A stretch of DNA of 6,872 nt, taken from contig DUFL01000034.1 in assembly GCA_013331965.1 (NCBI GenBank), positions 1 through 6,872 of the forward strand, in the 5' to 3' direction. Shown here in pieces: positions 5,414 through 6,872 of the stretch. Each line of letters opens with the position of its first letter. The stretch's first letter is position 1. The translations under genes and the position numbers were made by a program. Source of the DNA: Candidatus Woesearchaeota archaeon. Lineage in GTDB: Archaea; Nanobdellota; Nanobdellia; Woesearchaeales; UBA10107. The notes beneath the pieces are model-generated. The model was not told the DNA's origin. It did not search any database and saw only the letters and a list, made by a program, of their open reading frames with translations.

Positions 5414-5677
5414 TTAGATAAAGCTCAGTAGGCCCTTCTGCAGCAGGAACAGGGCAGAGACCACAGAAAGTATTGTCACCGACAGTCCGAAACTGAAAAT
5501 TATCAGATAGATGCCGATTGCTATGTCGAAATAACTAATAAAATCATCCCCAATAGCAAATAACAGCCCTTTTATTATGAGATATGTCGCAGCCAATAGT
5601 ATGATTGTTCTTGGCATAGGAATAAGGAACATAACTGCCGAAAAAAAATCCAATACCCCTAACGCTTTTGCTATCAT
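5414..5677 (-). CDS. Small hydrophobic membrane protein, three to four helices
   Basis: An 87-residue protein that is almost entirely hydrophobic. Segments lie at about 4-21, 24-42 and 50-82, the last long enough to be one bent helix or two. Between the second and third segments is a short acidic stretch (GDDFISYFD, 43-51), and YLIIKGLLFA and QKGLLSF give a Lys-Gly pattern after helices. No catalytic motif is visible. Similar short membrane proteins beginning MIAKALG are, from memory, common in DPANN archaea, but I know no function for them. The ATG is 1 nt after the orc1/cdc6 stop, with no convincing Shine-Dalgarno, so translation is probably coupled to orc1. Any role in replication would be speculation. 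Confidence 0.7.
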   Translation of the reverse strand: MIAKALGVLDFFSAVMFLIPMPRTIILLAATYLIIKGLLFAIGDDFISYFDIAIGIYLIIFSFGLSVTILSVVSALFLLQKGLLSFI

Positions 5678-5678
5678 T

Positions 5679-6758
5679 CTAGAACTCAGTCAGTTTTCTT
5701 TCATTGTTTTTTGAAGCCAGCTTAACTATGGATGTTGTTCCTTCAGAACCGCCAACAACTTTTTCTGCAACTATGAACTTTCCTTTCTCTAAATCCCTTA
5801 ATCTTCTTGAAAATGTCTTTTTTGAGGAGTTTCCTCCTCCTTTGGCATAAATCTTGTATAATTCCCCGGTTTTGCTTCCGTTATTCTTCTTTATCATCTC
5901 AAAGATGAGCTTTGTATCCGAATCGAGTTCGTCTTCCTTGTTTATTGTGAATTCGTCGAGCTTCCTTAATGCTGTTCCTATTTGCTCCATCGTGATTTTT
6001 CTAAGGCTCTTGTCTTCTGCGAGATTTCCTGCTTCCCTCAGCAAATAAAGCCCTTTTCTCAGATCCTGCATCTCATATGTTTTTTTGACTGTCGCCTCGA
6101 ATGCGTCCTGTTCGATAACGTTATCCCTGAACGCATAACCGACTCTCTGCTCCATTATATTTTTCGTTTCTGAAAAATTATACGGCTTGAACTCAAGAAT
6201 TTCAGCAGTCAATCTTGATTTGATTCTTTCATCAAGATTCAGGAGCCATTCCCTGTAGTTTGTTATCAGGAATATGGACTTTTTGTAGATCTGCTCTAAA
6301 ATCCAGTAAAGAAAATCATGCTCTTCTGCCTTGTCAATTTCATCAAACACAAAGACAACAGATTTCTTGTTCAGCATTTCTTTAACAATTTTGAATAATT
6401 CATCTGTTTTTTTGTTGTGCGTCAATTTATAGCCGAGCTTCTCGCAGATCTCCATCATTATCTTGTGGGAGGAGTTCTTTTCCCAGCAGTTGATGTATAT
6501 GGGCTCTATTTCATCATACTGCTCTTCAAGTTCCTTAAGAACGTGGCGGCATGCGGCTGTCTTTCCTATTCCCGGCGATCCATGAATGAACAGGTTCCTT
6601 CCGCTCCTCTCCTGGAATAACGGCTTGATGCACGTCGCCATATGCCTTTGATGGAGCTCTCTAAATGGAACTATCTTCGGTATATAGTCGTAATCCAGTG
6701 CAATGACATTTTTGAATATAGTCTCATCGCTTCTTAATATATCATTAAACATTCCCAT
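5679..6758 (-). CDS. Orc1/Cdc6 family replication initiator (AAA+ ATPase)
   Basis: This 359-residue protein has the domain order of archaeal Orc1/Cdc6. The AAA+ core carries Walker A GSPGIGKT (60-67), Walker B VFVFDEID (135-142), sensor 1 LITN (164-167), the RIKSRL arginine motif (178-183) and a sensor 2 region DLRKGLYLLREA (232-243). A C-terminal winged helix occupies about 275-350 (SSKKTFSRRLRDLEKGKFI). The family binds origin DNA in an ATP-dependent way and recruits the MCM helicase. Length is slightly short of the usual ~400, mainly from a short N-terminus; all nucleotide-binding motifs are intact, so it should be active. Archaeal origins are often close to this gene. The start at 6758 lies 3 nt after the stop of the upstream gene and has no Shine-Dalgarno; the Met at residue 3 is an alternative start. 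Confidence 0.93.
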   Translation of the reverse strand: MGMFNDILRSDETIFKNVIALDYDYIPKIVPFRELHQRHMATCIKPLFQERSGRNLFIHGSPGIGKTAACRHVLKELEEQYDEIEPIYINCWEKNSSHKIMMEICEKLGYKLTHNKKTDELFKIVKEMLNKKSVVFVFDEIDKAEEHDFLYWILEQIYKKSIFLITNYREWLLNLDERIKSRLTAEILEFKPYNFSETKNIMEQRVGYAFRDNVIEQDAFEATVKKTYEMQDLRKGLYLLREAGNLAEDKSLRKITMEQIGTALRKLDEFTINKEDELDSDTKLIFEMIKKNNGSKTGELYKIYAKGGGNSSKKTFSRRLRDLEKGKFIVAEKVVGGSEGTTSIVKLASKNNERKLTEF

Positions 6759-6761
6759 GAA

Positions 6762-6872
6762 TCAAAATTCTATTTCCTCTTCCTCGTGCTTCTTTTTCTT
6801 TTTTGGGGTTTCTTCTTCCTCAGCTTCTTCTTCTTTGCCGTCTTCAAACTCAGCTGCGGTAGCACCTTTTTC
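6762..6872 (-). CDS. C-terminal tail of an unidentified protein (5' end outside window), acidic–basic–acidic
   Basis: Reading the - strand from the window edge gives 36 residues ending in TGA at 6764-6762. They begin EKGATAAEFEDGKEEEAEEE, then ETPKKKKKH, then EEEEIEF. The stretch is low in complexity and surely disordered: an acidic run, five lysines, and an acidic tip ending in Phe. The stop is 3 nt before the orc1/cdc6 ATG, so the genes are probably co-transcribed. The final EEEEIEF resembles the acidic hydrophobic tip (DDDIPF) of bacterial single-stranded-DNA-binding proteins, and a replication or repair partner would suit the location. The folded part is not visible, so the family cannot be assigned. 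Confidence 0.6.
   Translation of the reverse strand, partial: EKGATAAEFEDGKEEEAEEEETPKKKKKHEEEEIEF

Noticed and set aside
5376..5416. tRNA-like 5' half on the + strand (GCGCGGTTGTCCAGTGG… followed by TAATC/GATTA arms)
   Set aside because: The anticodon-like loop has 6 rather than 7 bases, there is no T-arm or matching acceptor 3' strand downstream, and the TATA-like element is only about 11 nt upstream, too close for a split tRNA half.

Overview
The window is AT-rich, gene-dense archaeal DNA. Archaeal markers are an Orc1/Cdc6 replication initiator, the archease–RtcB pair, TATA boxes placed about 26-28 nt upstream of start codons (leaderless genes) or just upstream of a Shine-Dalgarno sequence, and an HTH_45-type winged helix. 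The small, tightly packed genes and the many small membrane proteins look like a DPANN lineage (Woesearchaeota/Pacearchaeota-like). That placement is inference; no rRNA is present to confirm it.

Left part (1-4090, + strand): one dense gene string. It runs from the disordered C-terminal tail of an unidentified protein, through a four-helix DUF2391-like membrane protein and archease, to RtcB. Gaps are 1 nt, 1 nt and a very short junction. RtcB is the 3'-phosphate RNA ligase that joins tRNA exons, and archease is its activating partner. The rtcB gene is interrupted by a 506-residue intein (1430-2947) carrying a LAGLIDADG endonuclease. The intein sits directly before the catalytic metal-binding cysteine, so the ligase is inactive until it splices. 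A TATA-like element inside the archease/rtcB junction suggests rtcB also has its own leaderless promoter, with translation starting at 1157 rather than 1124.

Middle part (4087-5413, - strand): a two-gene operon encodes a seven-helix membrane protein and a winged-helix DNA-binding protein, overlapping by 20 nt. Its leaderless promoter contains a perfect 17-bp palindrome between the TATA box and the ATG. Upstream of it, the roughly 380-nt stretch that looks intergenic holds two tandem small genes of 31 and 40 codons. Each has a strong Shine-Dalgarno sequence, they are separated by 1 nt, and they share a TATA box. They are followed by a long GAAA-capped hairpin that spans the second stop codon. 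These two small genes are the best candidate for something undescribed.

Right part (5414-6872, - strand): the C-terminal acidic tail of an unidentified protein leads into orc1/cdc6 and then a small hydrophobic membrane protein. Gaps are 3 nt and 1 nt, so the three look co-transcribed. The upstream protein ends in an acidic Ile-Glu-Phe tail resembling the protein-interaction tip of bacterial single-stranded-DNA-binding proteins.
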